Counted from the stretch's first letter, positions 1 through 8,241 are shown. The stretch: DNA of 47,131 nucleotides from an uncultured Novosphingobium sp. (GCA_946886075.1 CAMPHR010000023.1:1-47131); one strand, 5' to 3'. Notes: generated by a model not told the origin, from the sequence alone. Program-made: numbers and translations.

Positions 1-1894
1 GACCGGGCCGCAGCCCCCCGTCCAGCCCGAACAGGGCCCTGATGTCCCTGCGCCTTGGAAGCTGGGCGAACTTGTCGACCGTGCCGATCACGAGCGAGGG
101 CGGCGCGGCGTAGATGAAATCATCGACCGTCAGGACCGGCAAGCACCGTCCGGCGGTCTCACATGCCGGGTTGGGACAGCGTATGTCTATCTGGTTCCCG
201 CCTTCGGCGAACCCGTAAGCAGACGGCGGAAGGTCCGTCGCGCAGACCGGACACACCAGCAGCTGACGTGGCGTGGAGCGCGGAGTCTGGCCACCATGCT
301 CTTCCGCCAGCGCGCTGCGCGCTTCCTCGACCCGGTTCGGGGTCGCCTCGCCACCGACATAGAGTCCCAGCGAAATCGCGGCGGTGCCGAGATCACCGCG
401 TTCTAGCCGGAGCGCCTCGCATGCGCAGATGAGCGATGCCGCACGCTGGAACTGCTGCACCGTCAGCAGTCTCAACGTGTAGCGCATCAATACGTCGACA
501 CCGCCCTCCGCCCGCCGGTCTGCGTCGGTCAGGCGGCGATGGAATATCTCGAAAGCCGTCAGCGCGAGATAGGCTTCGGTCTTGCCGCCGCCGGTCGGGA
601 ACCACAGCAGGTCCACGCATTCGCGATCCCCGTCGGGATCATCCGGCCTTGCCAGATCAGGCAGGACGAGGAGGATATATGCGAGCTGGAAGGGGCGCCA
701 GCGGAGCGGCCCCTTGCGGTCGCCCTTGATATCGTAACGCGACTGACGGTCCATCGCCGCGTTGGCGAGATTGAACGCCGTCCACGCCTGATCGGAAGTC
801 TCTAGAATCCCGATTCCGCGTTCGATCCGCCCCGCAGCCTCGACACAGCGATCATGGTTTCGAACCGCAGCCTCATGCAGGTCCCCTTCAAATTCGCTGA
901 GCCGGGCATGGAGGGTAGTCGCGATCCAGTCCCGATAACCGGCCGCGAAATCCCTGAGCGCTGCCATCACGTCCGCGCGCCTGCCGCCCTGCGCGAGCCA
1001 GGCCGCATCAAGCGCATGCGGATGGCGCTCGCGGAAGGCATTCAGGAGCGGATGGCCGTTTGGGCTCATGCCCCGCACGACGGCGACTGGGAGCCAGGTC
1101 GTCCGCACCTCGTCGGCGCGGCGGCCGTCGGCGCTCGCCCAGGCAACGGAGACACCATGGCCGACCGCGAACTCCACTGCATCCCGGTAAAGAAGCGCCG
1201 CGGACTGGGCATCGTCGTCTCCGCCAACCAGCGGCAGCACGGGCCGTGGCCGGATCGCACCTCTCGATTCCTTGCCAGGGGCCCGGACGATCAGCTCGGT
1301 CTGGAAAAGACAGAGTTCATCGCGATAACGGTCGTCCGCCTCCAATGACTTATTGATCAGCGTGACCGTCAGAACCTGCTGCTCGCCGTCTATCCTGCGG
1401 CGGATGTGAAGCTGCACCTCGGGATCGGTTACTTCCTCATCGGCGGCGTTGAGGAAATCGCTCGTGCGCCATGTTTCCGCAGGTCCCGGAGGAACAATCA
1501 GGTGATAGCCGAGCGGGTTACGCTGCCAGAGACGCGCCGGTCTTGCGCCGGGACGCGGAGGCTCGCCCTCGACGGCGCGGTATCGGGCCGTGGTGCCGAA
1601 ACTGATTTCGACAAGGGTTTCGAGATCAACCGCGAAGGTCAGGCCGAATGAGCAGGGCCTGATCGCGCGGTACCCAGGGACACCATCGTCCGCATCCCCA
1701 TCGTCTCCGCTCTGGACTCCCTCGCTTTCATCGTCCTCAATCGCGTCGAGCGTCTCGCCCTCAGGCCAGAGAATCCCGGTTAGATATGTGTCGACGGGCG
1801 CGGAGGCGATTCTTTCGTCGTCAGTCAACGGGCCGAGCAGCAGCGCGGACGTATGGCGGATAATTCCGGCACGAGCGGTCTGGATGTCAGTCAC
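1..1894 (-). CDS. drmA: DrmA-like DISARM helicase, C-terminus beyond the window
   Basis: I translated about 631 residues by hand from a GTG start; the frame is open to the window edge. DrmA is the SF2 helicase of DISARM, which works with DrmB (DUF1998) in restricting phage DNA. Visible hallmarks are the Walker A stretch FPTGGGKTEAYL near residue 435, followed by MRYTLRLLTVQQFQRA, a zinc ribbon with CPVC near 548-551 and CPNPAC near 573-578, and PPSLVIGTVDKFAQL near 600. DrmA proteins are usually over 1,000 residues, so roughly half is present. An acidic Asp/Glu-rich insertion sits around residues 58-80. The GTG start overlaps the upstream helicase stop (GTGA), indicating translational coupling. 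DrmB and other partners would be further left, unseen. The family call is by motif recognition and is fairly sure; membership of a complete DISARM locus is not shown. Confidence 0.82.
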   Translation of the reverse strand, partial: MTDIQTARAGIIRHTSALLLGPLTDDERIASAPVDTYLTGILWPEGETLDAIEDDESEGVQSGDDGDADDGVPGYRAIRPCSFGLTFAVDLETLVEISFGTTARYRAVEGEPPRPGARPARLWQRNPLGYHLIVPPGPAETWRTSDFLNAADEEVTDPEVQLHIRRRIDGEQQVLTVTLINKSLEADDRYRDELCLFQTELIVRAPGKESRGAIRPRPVLPLVGGDDDAQSAALLYRDAVEFAVGHGVSVAWASADGRRADEVRTTWLPVAVVRGMSPNGHPLLNAFRERHPHALDAAWLAQGGRRADVMAALRDFAAGYRDWIATTLHARLSEFEGDLHEAAVRNHDRCVEAAGRIERGIGILETSDQAWTAFNLANAAMDRQSRYDIKGDRKGPLRWRPFQLAYILLVLPDLARPDDPDGDRECVDLLWFPTGGGKTEAYLALTAFEIFHRRLTDADRRAEGGVDVLMRYTLRLLTVQQFQRAASLICACEALRLERGDLGTAAISLGLYVGGEATPNRVEEARSALAEEHGGQTPRSTPRQLLVCPVCATDLPPSAYGFAEGGNQIDIRCPNPACETAGRCLPVLTVDDFIYAAPPSLVIGTVDKFAQLPRRRDIRALFGLDGGLRPG

Positions 1895-3867
1895 TTGGCT
1901 GGTGGCTTTCCGGTCTTGATGTCTCCGATCCCGAACAGGCTGATTCCCAGCCACAGCCGGCTGGTCCTGTCGGGCTCCTCAAGCGTGCAATCCGCGTCTG
2001 TCGTCAATGTCCCGACCGCGGAAATTCGGAGATTGAATATCCGCCATGGCAGCTTGAGACCGCGATCATGCAGGATATTCAACAGGTCGTAAGTGAGCTG
2101 CGATGCGGTCCTGCCAAGCAGTCTTCCTGGACTATCATCATCCTGCAGGTGAATGGTCCAGTGGACCTTGCCCTCTTCATACTGCCGACAGAGCATCACC
2201 TTGTGACCTTCGAGCGTCCGCGCATTCTCGAGCAGGAACGCCTGAAGGTCGTCAACACCGGCCTTGCCGCGATGCATCGCCGGGTCGACGAAGCTGACCG
2301 GATCGATGTCACCAGACTGCCCGATCTCCAGGCTGAGCCAGCCATAGCGCCAGTGACAGAGACGCGATCGCCCGCCAGCAAACTTCCAGTCCCGCGGCGC
2401 CGGATAGAGCTCATCGCCACCCGACCTGCGAAGTGCCTGCGCCGCCCGCGTCAGGCCGACATATCCGACGCTCGCTTCCTCTCCCGGACCAGCGGACTTG
2501 GAGGCGTCGACATCCTCTGACCTGTCGAGAAGGGTCACGATGTCGAATTCCATGCCTTTGCTCTGATGGATCGTGGTCACGATCAGCCCATCGTCTACCA
2601 AGGGCTGGTCGTCGGGGAAGGAGTCCGGCCAGGCGAGCCGCGCGCGCAGGGCCGGCAGATCGAGCGATGTGCCGTCGGCGGGGGCCCCGCTCGCCTGCAT
2701 CAGGCGCGCCCAGGCGACATCGCGCGCCGGCAACTCCAGACGCCTGCACATCTCGTCGTTCCAGATCGACGTCAGTCGCTCGTATATGCGGTCGAACTGC
2801 ATACGCGGCATGGTAGGTGCCCGTGCAGGCCGGAGGAGTGCTGCGATCCAGGCCGGAGGCAGGCTGGCATAGTTCGCCGCCCGAATCCTGACCGGCGCGT
2901 CCGGGCCTTTGACTCCGCGACCCATGATGTTTTGGAGAACCCGGACCGCTTCTCCGTTGGTCCGGGTAAGTATCGCCTTGCTACCGGGCTCCGATCCGAG
3001 GCCGTTCAGACTTCCGCTCTGTTCTGGCAGCTCCGCGATGGCCGTCCGGATCAGCTTCAGCTTTTCCTCATCCGGAAGGCGCCCGAGAAGTACCGAGCGG
3101 AACTGGGCAGACAGCGCCGCGAGAGGCTCGCTGGCACGATGATTGACCTGAAGGCCGTGAATCCGCAGTTCGCCGCCATAAAGCTTCTGGACCTTGTCCC
3201 AGTATTGGCGGGGCGTCATCGCGCTTTTTTCGGCTGCGAACCCGTAGATGGCCTGCGCCGGATCGCCGAGGATGGTGAAGCCGCATCCCGGCCGTCCTGG
3301 CGGCGCCATAAGATTGAGCAGTGCCAGGACCAGCTCGCCGCGGACTCCTGGCAGATCCTGGAATTCATCGACGATCAGGTGACGCCGATCGCCGATCAGC
3401 TGCTGGACTGTCTCGCGTGCCGGCCCGGTCATCGCTTTCGTCACAGCGGCGATATTCTCATCGTGAGACTGTCTCAGCAGATCGGACGGTTCATGGCCCA
3501 GAAGGCGCAGAATCCTGAAGGCCCAGGAATCAAAAGTCCGGACTGAGACGTACCTCAGCTCCTCGACGATATGTGCATCGGCAGCGGCAATCACGGTCAG
3601 GCGTCGTGTGAGCGTCCTCACCGCGCTTCGCGAGAAGGAGAGAACCAGCACCTGCCCGGGCGAAAGATTGCTTCGAATCAGCCCGGCAAGGCGCAGCGCT
3701 GAGATCTGTGTCTTGCCGGTCCCGGGCCCCGCCTCGACCAGCATCCGGACATCCGGCGACGCGCTGAGGATGGCTTCACGCTCGGCAGCATCGTCGATCT
3801 CGGATAACGATCCGCCCGCCTGTCCGGTAGCAGACTTGTTCACAGACTTGCATCTCCCCGGTGCCAT
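1891..3867 (-). CDS. UvrD/Rep-like SF1 DNA helicase coupled to the DrmA-like gene
   Basis: About 658 residues from ATG 3867; GTG 3843 (650 residues) has a better ribosome site (GGGGAG, 10 bases upstream) and may be the true start. SF1A helicase motifs are complete: Walker A EAGPGTGKT (about 45-53), DEFQD (167-171), GDPAQAIYGF (201-210), a VNHRA motif (241-245), TIHQSKGMEFD (432-442) and YVGLTRAAQAL (469-479). It should be an ATP-driven DNA translocase. The roughly 175 residues after motif VI do not resemble the usual UvrD tail, and I do not recognise them. The stop codon overlaps the start of the DrmA-like gene by four bases, so the two are very likely co-translated. In DISARM the accessory helicases I know are SNF2-type DrmD and DrmE; a UvrD partner is not a core component I recall. 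Confidence 0.88.
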   Translation of the reverse strand: MAPGRCKSVNKSATGQAGGSLSEIDDAAEREAILSASPDVRMLVEAGPGTGKTQISALRLAGLIRSNLSPGQVLVLSFSRSAVRTLTRRLTVIAAADAHIVEELRYVSVRTFDSWAFRILRLLGHEPSDLLRQSHDENIAAVTKAMTGPARETVQQLIGDRRHLIVDEFQDLPGVRGELVLALLNLMAPPGRPGCGFTILGDPAQAIYGFAAEKSAMTPRQYWDKVQKLYGGELRIHGLQVNHRASEPLAALSAQFRSVLLGRLPDEEKLKLIRTAIAELPEQSGSLNGLGSEPGSKAILTRTNGEAVRVLQNIMGRGVKGPDAPVRIRAANYASLPPAWIAALLRPARAPTMPRMQFDRIYERLTSIWNDEMCRRLELPARDVAWARLMQASGAPADGTSLDLPALRARLAWPDSFPDDQPLVDDGLIVTTIHQSKGMEFDIVTLLDRSEDVDASKSAGPGEEASVGYVGLTRAAQALRRSGGDELYPAPRDWKFAGGRSRLCHWRYGWLSLEIGQSGDIDPVSFVDPAMHRGKAGVDDLQAFLLENARTLEGHKVMLCRQYEEGKVHWTIHLQDDDSPGRLLGRTASQLTYDLLNILHDRGLKLPWRIFNLRISAVGTLTTDADCTLEEPDRTSRLWLGISLFGIGDIKTGKPPAK

Positions 3868-4137
3868 AACTGGCCACGCCGAAGCGGTCTGCTGCCACAC
3901 GCAACCGAAGCTCCTCCGGCAACAATATCGGGCACGCCAAAAAACTCGTCCCGTCCGCACCGTGCCAATGACAGTTTCACTTACGGATTCCCCCAGGACT
4001 TCAGGCTAACCTTTTCATGCAGCTGCGCAAGCTGACAGCGCCAAGCTATTCCGTCCATTTTTAACGGATCGCCGCATCGGTGTGTCGCAAGGACGATTCC
4101 GAAAAAACTTCCCCCCGTTGCGCTACTTTGTAACTTG
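3868..4137 (-). promoter_or_regulatory. Leader region of the UvrD-drmA operon
   Basis: This 270-base stretch separates the relaxase remnant from the helicase operon and must contain its promoter. It is visibly more AT-rich in parts than the flanks (runs of A/T near 4060-4070 and 4100-4140). I could not pick a convincing -35/-10 pair. An alternative reading frame on the minus strand (3776-3940) looks somewhat protein-like but has no good start. Confidence 0.35.
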
Positions 4138-4500
4138 TCATGAGATTTCGAGACCCCTTCGCCCGAACTGCCAGCTGATGCCGTCCGCCCGCATGATTCC
4201 GGAAGCTGCCTTACCAATATTGCGATCGAGTACGTCGCGCCACGGCACGAGCGTGAAATCCCGCGGCCGCTCCACCAGCGCATAGCTACCGCTTTCGAGA
4301 TCGACGCGGCGGGCGACCACGCCCTCGACACGTTCGCCGATCCGAGTGGGCTCAAAATGCTTGCCGAGTTGCTCGGAAAGCCGGCCGCTCGCGCGCTCCA
4401 GTTCGCGTTGCCGCAGGTTCTCCAGAGCATTGCCGCGCAGTCGGAAACTTTGCGCATCGCCATCGGCCAGCTGCTGCTCGATCAGCCACTGGCGGCGTGC
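4138..4500 (-). pseudogene. Conjugative relaxase C-terminal fragment (DUF3363 type)
   Basis: The minus strand encodes about 120 residues running from RRQWLIEQQLADG through LRQRELERASGRLSEQLG and FTLVPWRDVLDRNIGKAASG to a TGA at 4138-4140. This is the C-terminal DUF3363-type region of VirD2/TraI-like relaxases of ICEs; the N-terminal nicking domain with its Tyr and His residues is absent. The upstream reading is abruptly replaced at about 4498 by the antisense of trbF. The fragment is therefore a dead remnant. It cannot process DNA on its own. Confidence 0.75.
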
Positions 4501-5283
4501 GGCTACGGGCGCACGCCACCGCCCGAGACGCCTTACCAGCGCGCGGGGCAGCTCTGGGACGAGCGGATCGGGTCGGCGCGGGTGCAGGCGCGCAACTGGC
4601 GGCTGATGGCATTCGGCTGCCTCGTGCTGACGGCGGGCACATCGGCAGGCCTTGCCTGGCAGTCGCTGCAGAGCCGGGTCATGCCCTATGTGGTTGAAGT
4701 CGACCGGCTCGGCGAAGCGCGCGCCGTGCAGGCTGCCGACGCGGAATACCGGCCCACTGACCCGCAGGTCGCGTGGCACCTGTCTCGGTTCATTACCAAC
4801 GTCCGCTCAGTGTCGCTCGACCCGGTGCTGATGCGCCGCGGTTGGCTGGAAGTCTATGACTTCGCCACCAAACGGGGCGCGCAGTTCCTCGGTGAATATG
4901 CCCGCTCGGCATCACCGTTCGCCAACATCGGCGAGCGGACGGTGTCGGTACAAGTCACCAGCGTCCTCCGGGCCTCTCCAAGCTCGTTCCAGGTGAAGTG
5001 GACCGAGACGGCGTTCGAGCGCGGATCGCAGGCCGGCACCAGCCGCTGGACCGCGATCCTCACCATCGTGACGCGTCCGCCGACTTCGGCCGACGTGCTG
5101 CGCAGGAACCCGCTCGGCATCTACGTCGATGCGATCGACTGGAGCCGCGAACTCGACGCCGCTCCACCGGCGGCGGCGACGGAGCGCACGTCGCGGCAGC
5201 CGACCGCCAGCCTGCCGCTCGGGTCGCCTCTCGATCCAAACCTCGGCGACCAGCCATCCCCAGCCCAGGAGACCCATCCATGA
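4498..5283 (+). pseudogene. trbF: trbF lacking its start codon (VirB8-like conjugation protein)
   Basis: From about 4500 the plus strand reads YGRTPPPETPYQRAGQ, LWDERIGSARVQARNW, then a membrane segment, then a VirB8-like periplasmic domain ending near NPLGIYVDAIDWSREL. That is TrbF, an inner-membrane component of the mating-pair-formation type IV secretion system. Only the first ten or so codons are missing, replaced by the antisense of a relaxase. The frame stays open back to an ATG at 4357, which would give a 308-residue chimera whose first 47 residues are antisense relaxase; that start is probably meaningless. The TGA at 5281-5283 overlaps the trbG ATG, as in intact trb operons. Confidence 0.78.
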
Positions 5284-5345
5284 AACTGATCCTGCTGCCG
5301 GCACTCGCCGGCATGGTCGTTGCGCATCCGTCACCCGCGCAGACC
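5280..5345 (+). pseudogene. trbG: trbG 5' stub (signal peptide only)
   Basis: An ATG at 5280 overlapping the trbF stop begins MKLILLPALAGMVV..., a signal peptide in the correct place and style for TrbG, the outer-membrane-associated VirB9-like protein. After about 20 codons the sequence becomes the antisense of the integrase and the frame ends at 5390-5392. Only the leader survives. Confidence 0.6.
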
Positions 5346-6221
5346 CGTAAGCGCATGCAACTCCTCGAGCATGCCGATCACCTGACGGGATAGGGGCACC
5401 CGGTGCGGCCGGCGCATCTTCATCCGTTCCGCTGGCACCGACCAGACCCTGTCTTCCAGATCGATATCGCACCATTGGGCTTGCCTGAGTTCGCCCGGGC
5501 GCAGGAGCACATGCGGGGAGAGACGCATCGCCATGCGCCTGACGGGCAAGCGGTCAGGACCGTCTATGGCGCGCAGCAGAGCACCGACTTCGGAGGGCTT
5601 GGTAATGGCGGCGAAGTGCCTGGGCTTCGGAGTCGCGATCGCGCCTCGCAGATCGGCCGCGACGTCCTTTTCGCATCGCACCGTCGCGACCCCATAGCGG
5701 AAGACCCGGCTGAGCACGCTGCGCATGCGCCGGGCGCTCTCATAGGCGCCCGTCGCCTCGATCTTGCGCAGGACGGCCAGAGCCTCGCGAGGCGTGATCT
5801 GAGCGATCGGCAGGTCGCCGATGACCGGATAGGCCTTCTCCAGCAGCCACCGGATCTTGTCGATGGTGACCGGCGCCAATCCATCACGCTCGCACTTCAC
5901 CAGCCATTCCTTCGCAACCAGCTCGAACGTGGTGGCTGCCGCATGCTTGGCGGCGATCCGTGCCCGCTTCTTTTCGATGGCAGGGTCCATTCCGGCGGCA
6001 ATCTGCTCGCGGGCCTCGTCCCGCTTCGCACGGGCGGCGGCGAGGCCGACAGCAGGCCATTTCCCTAGGTGAAGCGTCTTCTGCTTGCCCAGGAAACGGT
6101 AGTTCATGCGCCAGAGTTTGGAGCCGTTGGGCTTGACCGCGAGATAGAGGCCGAGGGTGTCATGAAGCTTGTAGAGCTTTTCTGAGGGCTTCGCGGACGT
6201 GATCTTGATGTGAGTAAGCAT
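5331..6221 (-). pseudogene. int: Truncated P4-type tyrosine integrase
   Basis: About 296 residues from ATG 6221 (or 299 from ATG 6230). P4-type integrases are about 400 residues and insert elements at tRNA 3' ends. The N-terminal DUF4102-type arm-binding domain (KITSAKPSEKLYKLHDTLG, LWRMNYRFLGKQKTLHLG) and the core-binding domain are present. The catalytic domain begins with the first conserved arginine in LLRPGELRQAQW and stops after RRPHRVPLSRQVIGMLEE. The downstream HxxR box and the nucleophilic tyrosine are missing. The last few residues (LTGLRG) run into the antisense of trbG, where a stop happens to occur. It lies 170 bases from tRNA-Leu, reading away from it, which is the expected arrangement. 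It should be catalytically dead. Confidence 0.88.
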
Positions 6222-6255
6222 TGGAATCATCCCAGCAAGCCGGGTCGATCCGGGG

Positions 6256-6294
6256 CCATCAAAGGCACCCCAACCGTGGGGGTGCTGTTGGTGG
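6256..6294. repeat. Imperfect inverted repeat beside the attachment site
   Basis: Arms CCATCAAAGGCACCCC and GGGGTGCTGTTGGTGG are inverted copies with three mismatches around a 7-base centre. It lies between the integrase start and the tRNA. It could be an integrase arm-binding site, or an operator for int. No U-tract follows, so a terminator is less likely. Confidence 0.5.
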
Positions 6295-6362
6295 TCCTAG
6301 CCGGACGTCACCGGAAATTTAGCCGGCGATCATCCGTCGATTTATGCTGTGAAACCAGCCGC

Positions 6363-6382
6363 TTGCTGGACGTTGCTGGACG
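6363..6382. repeat. Two tandem 10-bp repeats near the attachment site
   Basis: TTGCTGGACG occurs twice without a gap, 18 bases from the tRNA 3' end. Short direct repeats in this position are typical integrase or excisionase binding sites; that function is inferred. Confidence 0.5.
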
Positions 6383-6399
6383 CACTTAGCGCCAGAAAG

Positions 6400-6424
6400 T
6401 GGTGCCCAGAAGAGGACTCGAACC
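6400..6424 (-). other. Probable integration (att) site in the tRNA 3' end
   Basis: The T-loop to CCA part of tRNA-Leu is the usual crossover for P4-type integrases, and the island begins directly beyond it. The second copy that would prove the site is not in the window. Confidence 0.45.
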
Positions 6425-6486
6425 TCCACGACCTTGCGATCGCCAGCACCTGAAGCTGGTGCGTCTACCAATTCCGCCATCTGGGC
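6400..6486 (-). tRNA. tRNA-Leu (CAG)
   Basis: The minus strand folds as a class II tRNA. The acceptor stem is GCCCAGA paired with TCTGGGC. The D-arm contains GAATTGGTAGACGC, and the anticodon stem CCAGC/GCTGG flanks the loop TTCAGGT (anticodon CAG). There is a long variable arm, a T-arm with TTCGAGT, and an encoded CCA. It reads CUG leucine codons. The gene is complete, so element insertion restored its 3' end. Confidence 0.95.
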
Positions 6487-6628
6487 ACGGGGTAGGACGG
6501 CGCGATTAGCCGTTGGTCTGGCTAGTGTCAATTCCATCCGGGCTATTATTTTCTTCTATTCTGGTTTTACGCGCGCCAGCGTCTATGGGCATCATGGTGG
6601 CCGCACCAACGGCCGGTGGAGACGACGC

Positions 6629-7384
6629 ATGAACCCTATTCCGGCAGCGCCGCTGGCGTTGTTCACCCGCTCTGATGGTCTGCGTCTGGCTTATCGGTAC
6701 CGTCCGGGGCGTGGCCCGACCATCCTGTTCCTGCCCGGCTATATGTCGGATATGGACGGCAGCAAGGCTGTCGCCATTGACGCATGGGCGGCGGAGACGG
6801 GCCGAGCCGTGCTGCGGTTTGACTATGGTGGCAACGGGGCGAGCGAAGGCCGTTTTGAGGATGGCACGCTTGCCAGCTGGCGTGACGATGCCCTGTTGTT
6901 GATCGACGCTTTGACGGATGGGCCGCTGCTGCTTGTAGGCTCCTCGATGGGCGGCTGGATCGCCTTGCTGATCGCGCTCGCGCGGCCGGAGAGAATTGCG
7001 GGGCTGGTCGGGATCGCCGCGGCGCCGGATTTCACCGATTGGGGCTTCAGCGACGCGGACAAGGCGCTGTTGGCGACGGAGGGGCAATTGCGCGAGCCTA
7101 CGCCTTATGGCGACCAGCCGCTCGTGACCACGCTTGCTTTCTGGCAGTCGGGTCAGGCACTCCGCCTGTTGGGAGCACCGATTCCGATCAACTGTCCCGT
7201 CCGGCTGCTACAGGGACAGGAGGACCGCGACGTGCCTTGGCAGACGGCCTTGCGGCTGTCACAGCGCCTGCATTCATATGACGTGCAGACGCTGCTGATT
7301 AAGGACGGCGATCATCGCCTGTCGCGCGACAGCGATATCGAGCTGTTGATCCATACCCTCGGCCGTCTTGTGGATATTCTCTGA
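6629..7384 (+). CDS. Alpha/beta hydrolase
   Basis: A 251-residue serine hydrolase of the alpha/beta fold. The nucleophile elbow GSSMGG puts the catalytic serine near residue 106. A later GQEDRDVPW and KDGDHRLS supply the likely acid and histidine, and the oxyanion region is FLPGYMSDMDG. It resembles the ABHD10/esterase-like group of small cytoplasmic hydrolases; the substrate cannot be read from sequence. The ATG at 6629 is preceded by GGTGGAG at 8-base spacing. The open frame extends back into the tRNA-Leu gene, so an upstream start is excluded. It overlaps the next gene by one base (TGATG), suggesting an operon. Confidence 0.88.
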   Translation: MNPIPAAPLALFTRSDGLRLAYRYRPGRGPTILFLPGYMSDMDGSKAVAIDAWAAETGRAVLRFDYGGNGASEGRFEDGTLASWRDDALLLIDALTDGPLLLVGSSMGGWIALLIALARPERIAGLVGIAAAPDFTDWGFSDADKALLATEGQLREPTPYGDQPLVTTLAFWQSGQALRLLGAPIPINCPVRLLQGQEDRDVPWQTALRLSQRLHSYDVQTLLIKDGDHRLSRDSDIELLIHTLGRLVDIL

Positions 7385-8232
7385 TGTTTCTTCTTCCGCT
7401 GCTGCTCCTGACGCCGCAAGCCTATGACCCGGAAATAGAGGCGGTGATGAACCGGCCCAAGAAGGAGGAGCAGCGGGCGCAAACACCGCGCCCTGCCGCC
7501 GCTGCTGATGGACGCATTCCGGTTCCTGAGAAATACGCCAAGCCGTTCCAGGCCTGCCTCGATGCGGCGCTGGAATCGCCGGACAAGGGCGTCGCGTTCG
7601 CGCAGCAATGGCGGCTTGAAGGCGGCATCTTTTACGCGCGTCATTGCATGGGCTTTGCCTATGCCCGTTCGGAGCGTTGGGCGCCTGCGATGGTGGCCTT
7701 CGAACAGGCTGCTGACGAGGCGGAACGCAATGGCGACATGGCGCAAAGCGCGCGGCTGTGGGCGCAGGCGGGTAACGCCGCGCTGGCGGCAGGCGATGCT
7801 GCCAAGGCGCGCACCAGTTTCGACGCGGCTCTGGCGCGCGGCTTGCCTGATGGCATCGAGAAAGGCGAAATTCATCTAGATCGCGCCCGGGCGTTGGTAG
7901 CGCTCGGCGACGGCAAGGAAGCACGTGAATCGCTCGACGTAGCTTTGGGCCAGGTGCCGCAAGATCCGCTGGCCTGGCTTTTGTCGGCCACGCTTGCCCG
8001 TCGTTCGGGGGAGTTGAAGCTGGCGCAGGCGCATATTGCGCGCGCGGTTCAGCTTTCCCCCGATGATGCGTCGGTGGCGCTGGAGGAGGGCAATATCGCG
8101 GTACTGACCGACCATGACGATGTCGCGCGCTCGGCTTGGCAGCGCGCCGCCAAGCTGGCGCCGCAATCGCCCGCAGGCAAAGCCGCCGCCGACAATCTCA
8201 CCCGGCTACCCGCTGGCGCGCCCGCGCGCTGA
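7384..8232 (+). CDS. TPR-repeat protein, probably exported
   Basis: 282 residues beginning with a short hydrophobic segment (MFLLPLLLLTP) that could be a signal peptide or anchor. The rest is alanine-rich helical repeats of the tetratricopeptide type, from about residue 75 to 270 (units such as WAPAMVAFEQAADEAE and AARLWAQAGN-like helices). TPR arrays mediate protein contacts; no enzymatic motif is seen. Its start overlaps the hydrolase stop, so the two are likely translated together. Function is unknown; sphingomonads commonly encode such proteins. Confidence 0.78.
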   Translation: MFLLPLLLLTPQAYDPEIEAVMNRPKKEEQRAQTPRPAAAADGRIPVPEKYAKPFQACLDAALESPDKGVAFAQQWRLEGGIFYARHCMGFAYARSERWAPAMVAFEQAADEAERNGDMAQSARLWAQAGNAALAAGDAAKARTSFDAALARGLPDGIEKGEIHLDRARALVALGDGKEARESLDVALGQVPQDPLAWLLSATLARRSGELKLAQAHIARAVQLSPDDASVALEEGNIAVLTDHDDVARSAWQRAAKLAPQSPAGKAAADNLTRLPAGAPAR

Positions 8233-8241
8233 TCGATCGCC

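Larger units (their letters stand above)
1..6399. mobile_element. Degenerate integrative conjugative element / defence island at tRNA-Leu
   Basis: Everything between the window start and the 3' end of the tRNA-Leu gene looks imported. It holds a P4-type integrase fragment next to the tRNA, a TrbF fragment, the first codons of TrbG, a relaxase C-terminus and two large helicase genes of defence type. The three conjugation genes are all broken, and the integrase lacks its catalytic end, so the island is probably immobile. The distal boundary (a copy of the tRNA 3' end) is not in the window, so total size is unknown. Integration of such elements at the 3' end of tRNA genes with the integrase close to the junction is well established; that it happened here is inferred. 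Confidence 0.75.

Noticed and set aside
2566..3546. A 326-codon frame on the plus strand opposite the UvrD-like helicase
   Set aside because: It is an antisense shadow in high-GC DNA; the minus strand encodes all SF1 helicase motifs in order.
3776..3940. A 54-codon minus-strand frame (with ILLPEELRLRVAADRFGVAS) just ahead of the UvrD-like gene
   Set aside because: It looks somewhat protein-like but has no start codon with a ribosome site and runs 90 bases into the helicase gene in another frame. It could be a decayed small gene, but the evidence is too thin.
4357..5283. A 308-residue protein as an intact gene
   Set aside because: Its first 47 residues are the antisense of a relaxase end; only the rest is TrbF, so it is treated as a broken gene.
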